In this document: positions 7,315 to 12,908 of the stretch, piece by piece
How positions within the stretch are numbered: position 1 is the stretch's first letter
Layout: each line of letters starts with the position of its first letter
Origin: DATLFS01 sp035540935
GTDB taxonomy: Bacteria > Actinomycetota > CADDZG01 > WHSQ01
DNA: 12,908 nucleotides
Direction of reading: 5' to 3'
NCBI GenBank assembly: GCA_035540935.1
Contig: DATLFS010000009.1
Span: 1 to 12,908 of the forward strand
The notes under the pieces: model-generated
Databases searched by the model: none
Told to the model about the DNA's origin: nothing
Seen by the model: only the letters and a program-made list of their open reading frames with translations
Position numbers and translations under genes: made by a program

Positions 7315-8679
7315 TTGGTTTCCGATGCGGCGGCTTACGCCGTCATCGCGCTCACGCTCCTCGTGCTTCTCGCGGTCGGCCTTCGAACGCGAGGCGGAGC
7401 CGGGGTCGACGACTACGTGACGGCGCGTGGTACCCAGCGCCCGGCTTCGTTGGGACTCTCCTTCTTCGCCTCGGGGCTCGGCGCGTGGATCCTCTTCGCT
7501 CCCCCGGAGGTGGCGGCGCTCGCCGGCGGGATCGGCCTCGCCGGATATGCGCTCGCGGCCGCATGTCCCTACGCGGTCTTCGCGCTGATCGGTCCGGCGG
7601 TGCGGCGGCGCCTGCCCCACGGCCACGGGCTGAACGAGTTCGTGCGCGCACGCTTCGGGCGCGCCGTGCATCTCTACGTCGTGATCCTGTCGGTGCTCTA
7701 CATGGTCGTCTTCGTCATCGCGGAGTTGACGGCCGTCGGAGCCGTGGCGACGATCGTCGGCGGCATCGACGGTCGCGCGGCCATCGCGGCGACCGCCGTC
7801 GTCACGCTTGCCTACACGACCGCCCGCGGTCTCCCGGCGAGCCTGCGGACGGATGGCTGGCAGGCCTGGATGATCGTGGTGCTCGTCGCGCTCGCCCTCG
7901 CCGCCGTAGTCGCCGGCACCGGCCCCGGCAACTCTCCGGCCGGTGGCCTGTGGGGCGGCGGCGCGGCTTCGTTCCAGGTCGCGCTGACGCTCATCGTCGC
8001 CGTGGTGGCAGCGAACCTCTTCCATCAGGGGTACTGGCAGCGCATGTGGGCGGCCACCGACGAGGCCGCGCTCGTCCGCGGGGCGTGGATAGGGATGTTC
8101 TCAGCTTTCGCGGTGGTCGCGGTCGTGGGGGCGTTCGGCCTCGTGGCGATGACCCGCGGCGTCGAAATGGGGTCGCCGCCCGCGCCCTTCTTTGCGCTCG
8201 TGGCGACGTTGCCCGGATGGGTCGGAGCCGCCGTGCTCGCGCTCGGCGTCGCGCTCGTCGCCTCGTCGGTGGACACGCTCGAGAACGCCCTTGCATCGCT
8301 GGTCGCGACGGAGCGCCGGTCGCTTTCGCTGGCGGGCGTACGAGTCGCTTCGATCCTGATCATGGTCCCCGCCGTGCTGGTCGCGTTCCAGGGCCACTCG
8401 GTGCTGCGCTTGTTCCTCGTCGCCGACCTGCTGTGCGCGACCGCGGCGGGGCCGGTCCTGCTCGGCTTCTGGCGCCGCACCGGCGGTGCCGCGGCACTGG
8501 CGGGCTGCGCGGCCGGTGTCGGCGGCGCGCTCGTCGCCGGCGGCCCGGCCGCGGCGACCTTCCCGGAAGCGATCCCCGCCCTCGGCCCCTTCCTCGGTGC
8601 CGTCGTCGCGTCGACCACGGTCACGGCTGTGGTCGCGGCCCGGCGGCCCAGCCGGGAGGGAGGCGGCGGGGCTCGATAA
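7315..8679 (+). CDS. Sodium:solute symporter (SSS) family transporter, predicted thiamine or thiamine-precursor uptake
   Basis: A 454-residue, very hydrophobic protein of the SSS family (PutP/PanF/SGLT type), expected to use the sodium gradient for uptake across the cytoplasmic membrane. About 12-13 membrane segments are visible. Family traits: DDYVTARGTQRPASLGLSF after the first segment (32-50), LPHGHGLNEFVRARFG (100-115), NLFHQGYWQRMWAA (234-247), and ALVASSVDTLENA (313-325), whose paired S317-S318 sit where SSS proteins coordinate sodium. The TTG start at 7315 is chosen because GGAGGAGG (7302-7309) lies 5 nt upstream. The TPP riboswitch directly upstream predicts a thiamine-related substrate (thiamine, HMP or another precursor); SSS-family 'ThiV' transporters under thi-box control were predicted by comparative genomics in other bacteria and archaea. 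The substrate is therefore an inference from regulation. No other thiamine gene is in the window. Confidence 0.93.
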   Translation: MVSDAAAYAVIALTLLVLLAVGLRTRGGAGVDDYVTARGTQRPASLGLSFFASGLGAWILFAPPEVAALAGGIGLAGYALAAACPYAVFALIGPAVRRRLPHGHGLNEFVRARFGRAVHLYVVILSVLYMVVFVIAELTAVGAVATIVGGIDGRAAIAATAVVTLAYTTARGLPASLRTDGWQAWMIVVLVALALAAVVAGTGPGNSPAGGLWGGGAASFQVALTLIVAVVAANLFHQGYWQRMWAATDEAALVRGAWIGMFSAFAVVAVVGAFGLVAMTRGVEMGSPPAPFFALVATLPGWVGAAVLALGVALVASSVDTLENALASLVATERRSLSLAGVRVASILIMVPAVLVAFQGHSVLRLFLVADLLCATAAGPVLLGFWRRTGGAAALAGCAAGVGGALVAGGPAAATFPEAIPALGPFLGAVVASTTVTAVVAARRPSREGGGGAR

Positions 8680-8680
8680 T
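8675..8680 (+). promoter_or_regulatory. -10 hexamer GATAAT for pcrA (candidate leaderless start)
   Basis: GATAAT matches the -10 consensus in five of six bases, overlaps the symporter stop codon and ends 6 nt before GTG at 8687. This is the exact geometry of a leaderless transcript and independently supports GTG 8687 as the pcrA start. Confidence 0.5.
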
Positions 8681-8686
8681 GGCTCC

Positions 8687-10849
8687 GTGGATCCGGACTA
8701 CGCCCTCTCCCTCAACCCCGTCCAGCTCGAGGCGGTGCGGCACGACGCGGGCCCCGTGCTCGTCGTGGCCGGAGCCGGCTCGGGCAAGACGCGCGTCCTG
8801 ACGCACCGGATAGCGCATCTCGTCGAGCAAGGCGTCTCCCCCCACTCGATCCTCGCGATCACGTTCACGAACAAGGCAGCCGGCGAGATGAAGCGGAGGG
8901 TCGTCGATCTCGTCGGACCGATCGGCGAAAACATGTGGGTCTCCACCTTCCACTCCGCCTGCGTGAAGATCCTCCGGCGTGACGCGGACCGGCTCGGCAT
9001 GCCGCGCTCTTTCTCGATCTACGACGGCAGTGACTCCGAACGGCTCGTGAAGCTATGCCTCAAGGAGCTCGACATCGATCCGAAGAGGATGCCGCCGCGC
9101 GCTGCGCTCGCCGCCGTGTCCGACGCGAAGAACAGGTTGGTCTCTCCCGGCATCTACGCTGATTTCGCCGCCGGTCCCTGGGAGCGGGTCGTCGCCCGTG
9201 TGTATGCGGAGTATCAGCGCCGCCTCGAGGAGAACGGCGCGATGGATTTCGACGACCTGATCATGCGCACGGTGGAGCTGTTCGACCGATTCGACGACGT
9301 TCTCGACTATTACCAGCGCCGCTTCCAGCACGTGCTCGTCGACGAGTTCCAGGACACCAACTTCGCGCAAGCGCGCCTCGCGACGTTGATCGCAGGGAGG
9401 TGGCGCAACATCTTCGTCGTCGGCGACGCCGATCAAGGCATCTACGCGTTCCGCGGTGCGACGATCAAGAATCTCCTCGACTTCGAGCGCGACTGGCCCG
9501 ACGCACGGGTGGTGACGCTCGAGCAGAACTACCGGTCGACGAAGACGATCCTCGCTGCGGCGAACGCAGTCATCGAGCACAACGTCATGCGCAAGCCGAA
9601 GGAGCTGTGGACGGACCTGCCTCAGGGCGACCCGGTGGTTCGCTACCGCGCCCAGAACGAGCACGACGAGGCCGCCTGGGTCGCGACCGAGATAGCGCGG
9701 CTTCGCGATCACGGCCGCTCCTTGGGGGAGGTCGCCGTCTTCTACCGGACGAACGCCCAGAGCCGCGTTCTCGAGGAGGTGTTCTCGCAGAGCGAGTTGC
9801 CCTACAAGCTCGTCGGAGGCGTCGGCTTCTACGACCGCAGAGAGATCAAAGATCTCCTCGCGTGGCTGCGCGCCGCGATGAACCCCGCGGACGGTGTCAG
9901 CGTGGCGCGTGCCGCACAGGCACCGCGCCGGGGCATCGGCGATTCGAGCCTCGCCAAGCTCCAGGCGCATGCACGTGCCGCAGGCGTCCCCTTGGGCGAG
10001 GTCTTCGGAAGCGCGGAGGAGGTGCCGGGCATCCCGAAGCGCGCGCTCGGCGGGGTCCTCGAGTGCGCGCGCATCTTCAACTTCGTGCGGAGTGCGGCGG
10101 AGGAGAGGCAGCCGGTGGCCGAGATCGTGGAGATGGTGTGGACCGCGACCGGTCTGATGGACGAGCTGGTCGCCGAGAGAACCTTCGAGGCTCTCTCGCG
10201 GCAGGAGAACCTCAAGGAGCTTCAAGGCGTCGCCCGTGAATACGACGAGTCGAACGTCGACGGCACGCTCGTCGATTTCCTCGAGCGGATCGCGCTGATC
10301 ACCGACACCGATCAGGTCGAGGGCGAAGAGCAGGGCGTCACGCTGATGACCCTGCACAACGCCAAGGGGCTCGAGTTCCCGGTCGTGTTCATCCTGGGGA
10401 TGGAGGAGGGGGTCTTCCCTCACATCCGCTCGCTGACGGAGCCCGATCAGCTCGAGGAGGAGCGCCGCCTCTGCTACGTCGGCATCACCCGGGCCATGGA
10501 GCGTCTCTACCTCGTTCACGCCTGGAGCCGGAGCCTCTGGGGGAGCGTGAACTACAACCCGGCGAGCCGGTTCCTCGCCGAGATACCGGAGGACCTCGTG
10601 CACCTCGCAGGTGAGCGTGGGAGCGCGTCCCCCGCGCGCCCGGCGGGAACGCCCGGCGCGCCGCGGCGTCCCAGAACCGATCCCAGCGCGTTCCGGATCG
10701 GCATGGAGGTCGAACACGCCCGCTGGGGGCGCGGCACGATCCTCGACATCAGCCGGAGCGCGGTCGGGATGGAGGCGACGATCAACTTTCCCGCCGCCGG
10801 AGGTCAGAAGCGACTGGACCTCTCGCTGGCGCCGCTGAAACCCGCCTGA
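8687..10849 (+). CDS. pcrA: ATP-dependent DNA helicase PcrA/UvrD
   Basis: A superfamily 1A 3'-5' DNA helicase acting in repair, replication restart and removal of recombinase filaments. From GTG 8687 it is 720 residues, the PcrA length, beginning MDPDYALSLNPVQLEAV, which contains the Q-motif. An in-frame ATG at 8486 would add 67 Arg/Pro-rich residues read from inside the symporter gene and is rejected. Motifs: Walker A GAGSGKT (29-35), Ia ITFTNKAAGEM, II DEFQDTN (219-225), III VGDADQGIYAFRGA (from 245), IV LEQNYRST (around 278-285), V TLMTLHNAKGLEFPVVF, VI RRLCYVGITRAMERLYL. After a Pro/Ala/Arg linker, the C-terminal FRIGMEVEHARWGRGTI to KRLDLSLAPL is the PcrA Tudor domain that contacts RNA polymerase. 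Motif III has Ala and Gly where GDDDQSIY is usual; the Ala also occurs in actinobacterial UvrD1. It ends 6 nt from the stop of the convergent gene. Confidence 0.97.
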   Translation: MDPDYALSLNPVQLEAVRHDAGPVLVVAGAGSGKTRVLTHRIAHLVEQGVSPHSILAITFTNKAAGEMKRRVVDLVGPIGENMWVSTFHSACVKILRRDADRLGMPRSFSIYDGSDSERLVKLCLKELDIDPKRMPPRAALAAVSDAKNRLVSPGIYADFAAGPWERVVARVYAEYQRRLEENGAMDFDDLIMRTVELFDRFDDVLDYYQRRFQHVLVDEFQDTNFAQARLATLIAGRWRNIFVVGDADQGIYAFRGATIKNLLDFERDWPDARVVTLEQNYRSTKTILAAANAVIEHNVMRKPKELWTDLPQGDPVVRYRAQNEHDEAAWVATEIARLRDHGRSLGEVAVFYRTNAQSRVLEEVFSQSELPYKLVGGVGFYDRREIKDLLAWLRAAMNPADGVSVARAAQAPRRGIGDSSLAKLQAHARAAGVPLGEVFGSAEEVPGIPKRALGGVLECARIFNFVRSAAEERQPVAEIVEMVWTATGLMDELVAERTFEALSRQENLKELQGVAREYDESNVDGTLVDFLERIALITDTDQVEGEEQGVTLMTLHNAKGLEFPVVFILGMEEGVFPHIRSLTEPDQLEEERRLCYVGITRAMERLYLVHAWSRSLWGSVNYNPASRFLAEIPEDLVHLAGERGSASPARPAGTPGAPRRPRTDPSAFRIGMEVEHARWGRGTILDISRSAVGMEATINFPAAGGQKRLDLSLAPLKPA

Positions 10850-10855
10850 TTCTCC

Positions 10856-11665
10856 TCAGCCTTTGCGGCTGGGTTCTGGTTCCCGCGGCGCGTCCACGAG
10901 ATCGCGCGCGTCCCGGGGGACCGAGATGACCCGGAAGCGCCTGTGGAGCACGGCGCCCAGGAGGGCGGCGGTAGCCACACCCGCGAAGAACCACCCTGCG
11001 AACGCTGGCCAGGGGACGGGCGGGGCCGAGTCGGGCACCGCCTCGGGCGTGCGGGGGGACGTGGAGTCCGCTGTCGTCGTCGCCGCCTCTAGATCGCCGC
11101 GCGCCTCTCGGAGGTCGTGGCGGATGCGGGCGAGCTGGAACCGGAGCCTGTCCCGGACGCGGTCGAGGCGCCGGGCCGTTTGCGCCGCGAGAACGTCCTG
11201 CGTCACACGCACCGGCGCGGGAACGATGTTGCCGAGCGGCGTGCGGCAGCCGGCGTCACAGAGCATCAGCGCGTACGAACCCGGCTCGACCTCGGGAACC
11301 GTCATCTGCACGCGGGCGCGGGCGATGTTCGAGTCCCAGCCGGTGAGGGAGACGTCGCCGATCCTGAAGACCCGGCCGCTCGGCTCCCACCATGGCTCAG
11401 GGTCGGGCCGTGACATAGCTCGCTCGAGCGCCTTCTCGTCGAACGCCTCCACGAGATAGGCGTAGTAGGGAACGTCGCGCGCCGCGTGCGCTTCTTTCAG
11501 ATCGGGGAACCACACGTCGCGCACCGTCAGCGACACGGATTCGCCGATGCCGAAGGGCTGACCGTCCACGCCGATGTGGTTCCACCACCCTCCCGCGGAC
11601 GCAGGCGCGGCGGCGAGACAGATCGTCGTCAGGACGGAACCCGCTACCAGCAGAACGCGTCGCAT
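10856..11665 (-). CDS. Exported, C-terminally membrane-anchored protein of unknown function
   Basis: I do not recognise the family. The 269-residue product begins MRRVLLVAGSVLTTICLAAA and has a Sec signal peptide with likely cleavage after ASA (residue 24). The mature part starts with GGWWNHIGVDGQPFGIGESV and looks like a beta-rich extracytoplasmic domain to about residue 152, with two close cysteines (C136, C140 in CDAGC) that could form a disulfide. Residues 160-195 are a charged, Arg-rich predicted coiled coil; a Thr/Pro/Ser linker (196-217) leads to a single membrane segment (about 219-240) and a basic cytoplasmic tail. The ATG at 11665 is chosen over the one at 11695 because GGAGGGAG lies just upstream and a TATGAT -10 overlaps the earlier ATG. 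It is convergent with pcrA and divergent from the VOC gene. A surface or sensing role is possible but unproven. Confidence 0.85.
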   Translation of the reverse strand: MRRVLLVAGSVLTTICLAAAPASAGGWWNHIGVDGQPFGIGESVSLTVRDVWFPDLKEAHAARDVPYYAYLVEAFDEKALERAMSRPDPEPWWEPSGRVFRIGDVSLTGWDSNIARARVQMTVPEVEPGSYALMLCDAGCRTPLGNIVPAPVRVTQDVLAAQTARRLDRVRDRLRFQLARIRHDLREARGDLEAATTTADSTSPRTPEAVPDSAPPVPWPAFAGWFFAGVATAALLGAVLHRRFRVISVPRDARDLVDAPREPEPSRKG

Positions 11666-11804
11666 GGTCGCTCCCTCCTCACCACCGAGCATCATAGGTC
11701 GAAGAAGAGACGAGCGGCGGATGCGCCGCGTTCGCCGGCGACCGATGAGATCGGCCGTCGAACGCGGTCGAACCGATGTCGTCGGGCGAGAAGAAGGAGG
11801 AGCG
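11666..11804. other. Divergent intergenic region with promoter elements and small repeats
   Basis: This 139-base region between divergent genes holds a TATGAT -10 for the minus-strand gene (11691-11696, minus strand) and its Shine-Dalgarno, and AAGGAGGAG (about 11794-11802) close before the VOC start. It also has a small inverted repeat, CCGAT/ATCGG with a 3-nt loop, near 11742-11754, and the direct repeat GTCGAAC at 11757-11763 and 11767-11773. No clear plus-strand -10 is seen. No convincing small gene is present. Confidence 0.5.
11691..11696 (-). promoter_or_regulatory. -10 hexamer TATGAT for the exported-protein gene
   Basis: Reading the minus strand, TATGAT would start transcription near 11684, leaving a leader of about 19 nt that carries the GGAGGGAG ribosome binding site before ATG 11665. 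No -35 match was found. Confidence 0.5.
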
Positions 11805-12206
11805 ATGGGTGCACCGGTGGTCCATTTCGAGATCGTCGGGCGCGACGCGAAGAAGTTGCAAGCGTTCTATTCGGAGCTGTTCGACTGGAACTTCGACACG
11901 GACAACCCGATGGACTACGGCGTGGTGGCGCGCGAGGAGAACCTGGGGCCGGACGGCGTGGGCATCGGCGGCGGTGTCGGCCGAGGTCCGTCGGAGGAGT
12001 ACCCGGGCCATGTGACCTTCTACATCGCCGTCGACGACGTCGGCGCGGCCCTGGATCAGGCCGAGAAGCTGGGCGGCAGCCGGATGATGGGCCCCGACGA
12101 GGTCATGGAGGGGCTCGTGATCGGGCTCTTCCACGACCCCGAAGGACACATGATCGGCGTGGTCCAGAACCCTCCCGACGGGTCGATGAGCGTCACGTCT
12201 ACCTGA
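11805..12206 (+). CDS. VOC (glyoxalase/bleomycin-resistance fold) family protein
   Basis: A 133-residue single-domain vicinal-oxygen-chelate fold protein, probably working as a dimer in the cytoplasm. Typical opening: VVHFEIVGRDAKKLQAFY (5-22), then SELFDWNFDTD. The second half has HVTFYIAVDDVGAALDQAEKLGG and closes with LFHDPEGHMIGVVQNPP. The pattern matches the group of small VOC proteins often annotated as glyoxalase-like, for which substrates are mostly unknown; it may or may not bind metal (His7 is in the first-strand position, but the usual closing Glu after DPEG is not obvious). The ATG at 11805 is chosen because AAGGAGGAG ends just upstream; the frame stays open back to 11574, but that extension is Arg-rich and runs into the divergent gene. 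A strong hairpin follows the stop. Confidence 0.9.
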   Translation: MGAPVVHFEIVGRDAKKLQAFYSELFDWNFDTDNPMDYGVVAREENLGPDGVGIGGGVGRGPSEEYPGHVTFYIAVDDVGAALDQAEKLGGSRMMGPDEVMEGLVIGLFHDPEGHMIGVVQNPPDGSMSVTST

Positions 12207-12207
12207 C

Positions 12208-12243
12208 GCGATGAGGCCCCCGCCGGAGCGGGGGCCTCATCGC
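12208..12243. terminator. Bidirectional terminator hairpin between convergent genes
   Basis: A perfect 16-bp GC-rich stem (12208-12223 with 12228-12243) closes a CGGA loop, 2 nt after the VOC stop and about 10 nt from the stop of the convergent Ig-like gene. It can serve both directions. No long T run is present on either side, so it may act as an intrinsic GC-rich or processing-type 3' end. Confidence 0.85.
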
Positions 12244-12252
12244 ACGTCTCTC

Positions 12253-12908
12253 TCAGGCGGAGGCGGACGACGACCGGAAGTAGTCGTCGCCGTGGAAGCG
12301 TGCCTCGTAGGGCGGATTGCCGCTCTTGCCCGCGGGCAGGTCGAAGGTTGCGACGCCATCATCGTTCGTCTTCGCCTCACCGACCAGGTTGCCGTTGGCG
12401 CGGAAGTAGATCGTTCGACCTGCGAGAGGGCCGTCCGAACCGTCCGCATCGGTCAGCGTTGCCGTCAGGACTCTCTTGTTGCCCTTGCCGGTCATCGTGA
12501 CCGAAAGGGCGGAGTCGTCGCGGGTCACGTTGAAGACTGTGGACTCCGTGGCGGCCTCTTCCACACCCGCTGTGCCGGCGTAGTGGGCGGTCAGCTGATA
12601 ACCACCAGGCTTGTCCCGCAGGTCGAGGTCGGCCGTTGCGACACCCGAGGCGTCGGTCGTCCCCTTCACCTGTTGCACCTCTGCTCCGTAGAGGGTGAAG
12701 CTCACCTCTCTGCCGGAGAGGGGAGTGCCGCCGGAGGTCGTGAGACGGGCGGCGACCGTGGCGGTGTCGGAGAACTCGCCCGAGGAGGCGGACGTCTCGG
12801 AGAAGTCGAGCGACGTCGCTACCGCCGGTTCCTGCGTCGCGGTCGACGTGGGGGTGGGGGTCGGCGTCGGCCCGACGGGCGGGGTGACCGCCCGTACCGC
12901 CGCGAGGG
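12253..12908 (-). CDS. Secreted Ig-like repeat protein, 5' truncated at the right edge
   Basis: The frame is open from the right edge to TGA at 12253-12255, giving the last 217 residues. A Pro-Thr linker (PTPTPTPTST) is followed by two bacterial Ig-like domains of about 90 residues. The first contains TTSGGTPLSGREVSFTLYG, then DASGVATADLDL and YQLTAHYAGT. The second contains LTATLTDADGSDGPLAGRTI, DDGVATFDLPAG, and ends FHGDDYFRSSSASA. The shared plan (a 'G.PL.G..V.F' strand, a 'DG.GVAT..L' turn and a 'Y...F.GDD.Y..S.AS' end) is the pattern of Ig-like repeats in secreted and surface proteins. No C-terminal membrane segment, LPXTG sorting motif or basic tail is present, so attachment, if any, must come from the missing N-terminal part. 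The GTG inside the first domain (codon ending at 12705) is not a credible start. Confidence 0.82.
   Translation of the reverse strand, partial: LAAVRAVTPPVGPTPTPTPTSTATQEPAVATSLDFSETSASSGEFSDTATVAARLTTSGGTPLSGREVSFTLYGAEVQQVKGTTDASGVATADLDLRDKPGGYQLTAHYAGTAGVEEAATESTVFNVTRDDSALSVTMTGKGNKRVLTATLTDADGSDGPLAGRTIYFRANGNLVGEAKTNDDGVATFDLPAGKSGNPPYEARFHGDDYFRSSSASA

Noticed and set aside
8486..8686. 67-residue N-terminal extension of PcrA from an upstream ATG
   Set aside because: The extension is Arg/Pro/Ser-rich, read from within the symporter gene. The GTG at 8687 gives the normal PcrA N-terminus and has a -10 at leaderless distance.
9053..10717. Long minus-strand open frame of 554 codons
   Set aside because: It lies wholly opposite pcrA, which has all helicase motifs. 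Its product is Arg/Leu/His/Asp-biased with no recognisable domain, as expected of an antisense frame in GC-rich DNA.
10857..10871. Small hairpin CAGCC/GGCTG between pcrA and the convergent gene
   Set aside because: The stem is only 5 bp, lies inside the coding end of the minus-strand gene and has no T run on the plus side; too weak to call a terminator.
12841..12872. Short GGGGT/CGGCGT-type repeats that might look like a repeat array
   Set aside because: They are the codons of a Pro-Thr linker in the Ig-like protein, not spaced repeats with unique spacers.

Overview
The window is GC-rich, densely coded DNA that looks like a chromosomal segment of an actinobacterium (Actinomycetota), probably from an uncultured or deep-branching line. 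The reasons are the strong G/C bias at third codon positions, GTG and TTG starts, a CBS-less GuaB3-type IMP dehydrogenase-family protein (typical of Actinobacteria and Cyanobacteria), an actinobacterial-style PcrA/UvrD helicase, and several genes that look leaderless. No rRNA, tRNA, CRISPR, insertion sequence or prophage gene is visible. The content is mostly housekeeping, so no wholly new multi-gene system is claimed.

Left part (1-1319): the 3' end of a small bacterial PH-like protein, then a complete GDP-mannose 4,6-dehydratase (gmd). Purine block (1407-5709): guaB3, a terminator hairpin, an Lrp/AsnC regulator, a PrmC/HemK-like methyltransferase with an altered catalytic motif, and guaA (GMP synthase). 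Both purine enzymes act at the IMP/XMP/GMP branch.

Membrane block (5700-8679): a MOP-superfamily flippase whose start overlaps the end of guaA, then a sodium:solute symporter preceded by a clear TPP riboswitch. The riboswitch predicts uptake of thiamine or a thiamine precursor. Its closing helix can pair the symporter's Shine-Dalgarno with bases that overlap the flippase stop codon, which suggests translational control.

Right part (8687-12908): pcrA helicase on the plus strand, convergent with an unrecognised exported, C-terminally membrane-anchored protein on the minus strand. That gene is divergent from a single-domain VOC (glyoxalase-fold) protein. A perfect 16-bp hairpin separates the VOC gene from the convergent 3' end of a secreted Ig-like repeat protein that runs off the right edge.

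Transcription starts: gmd, the methyltransferase gene, guaA and pcrA have no Shine-Dalgarno but carry a -10-like hexamer 5-9 nt before the start codon, as expected for leaderless mRNAs. guaB3, the Lrp gene, the symporter, the exported-protein gene and the VOC gene have Shine-Dalgarno sequences. No intergenic stretch exceeds 300 bases; the longest (11666-11804) is described as a feature.
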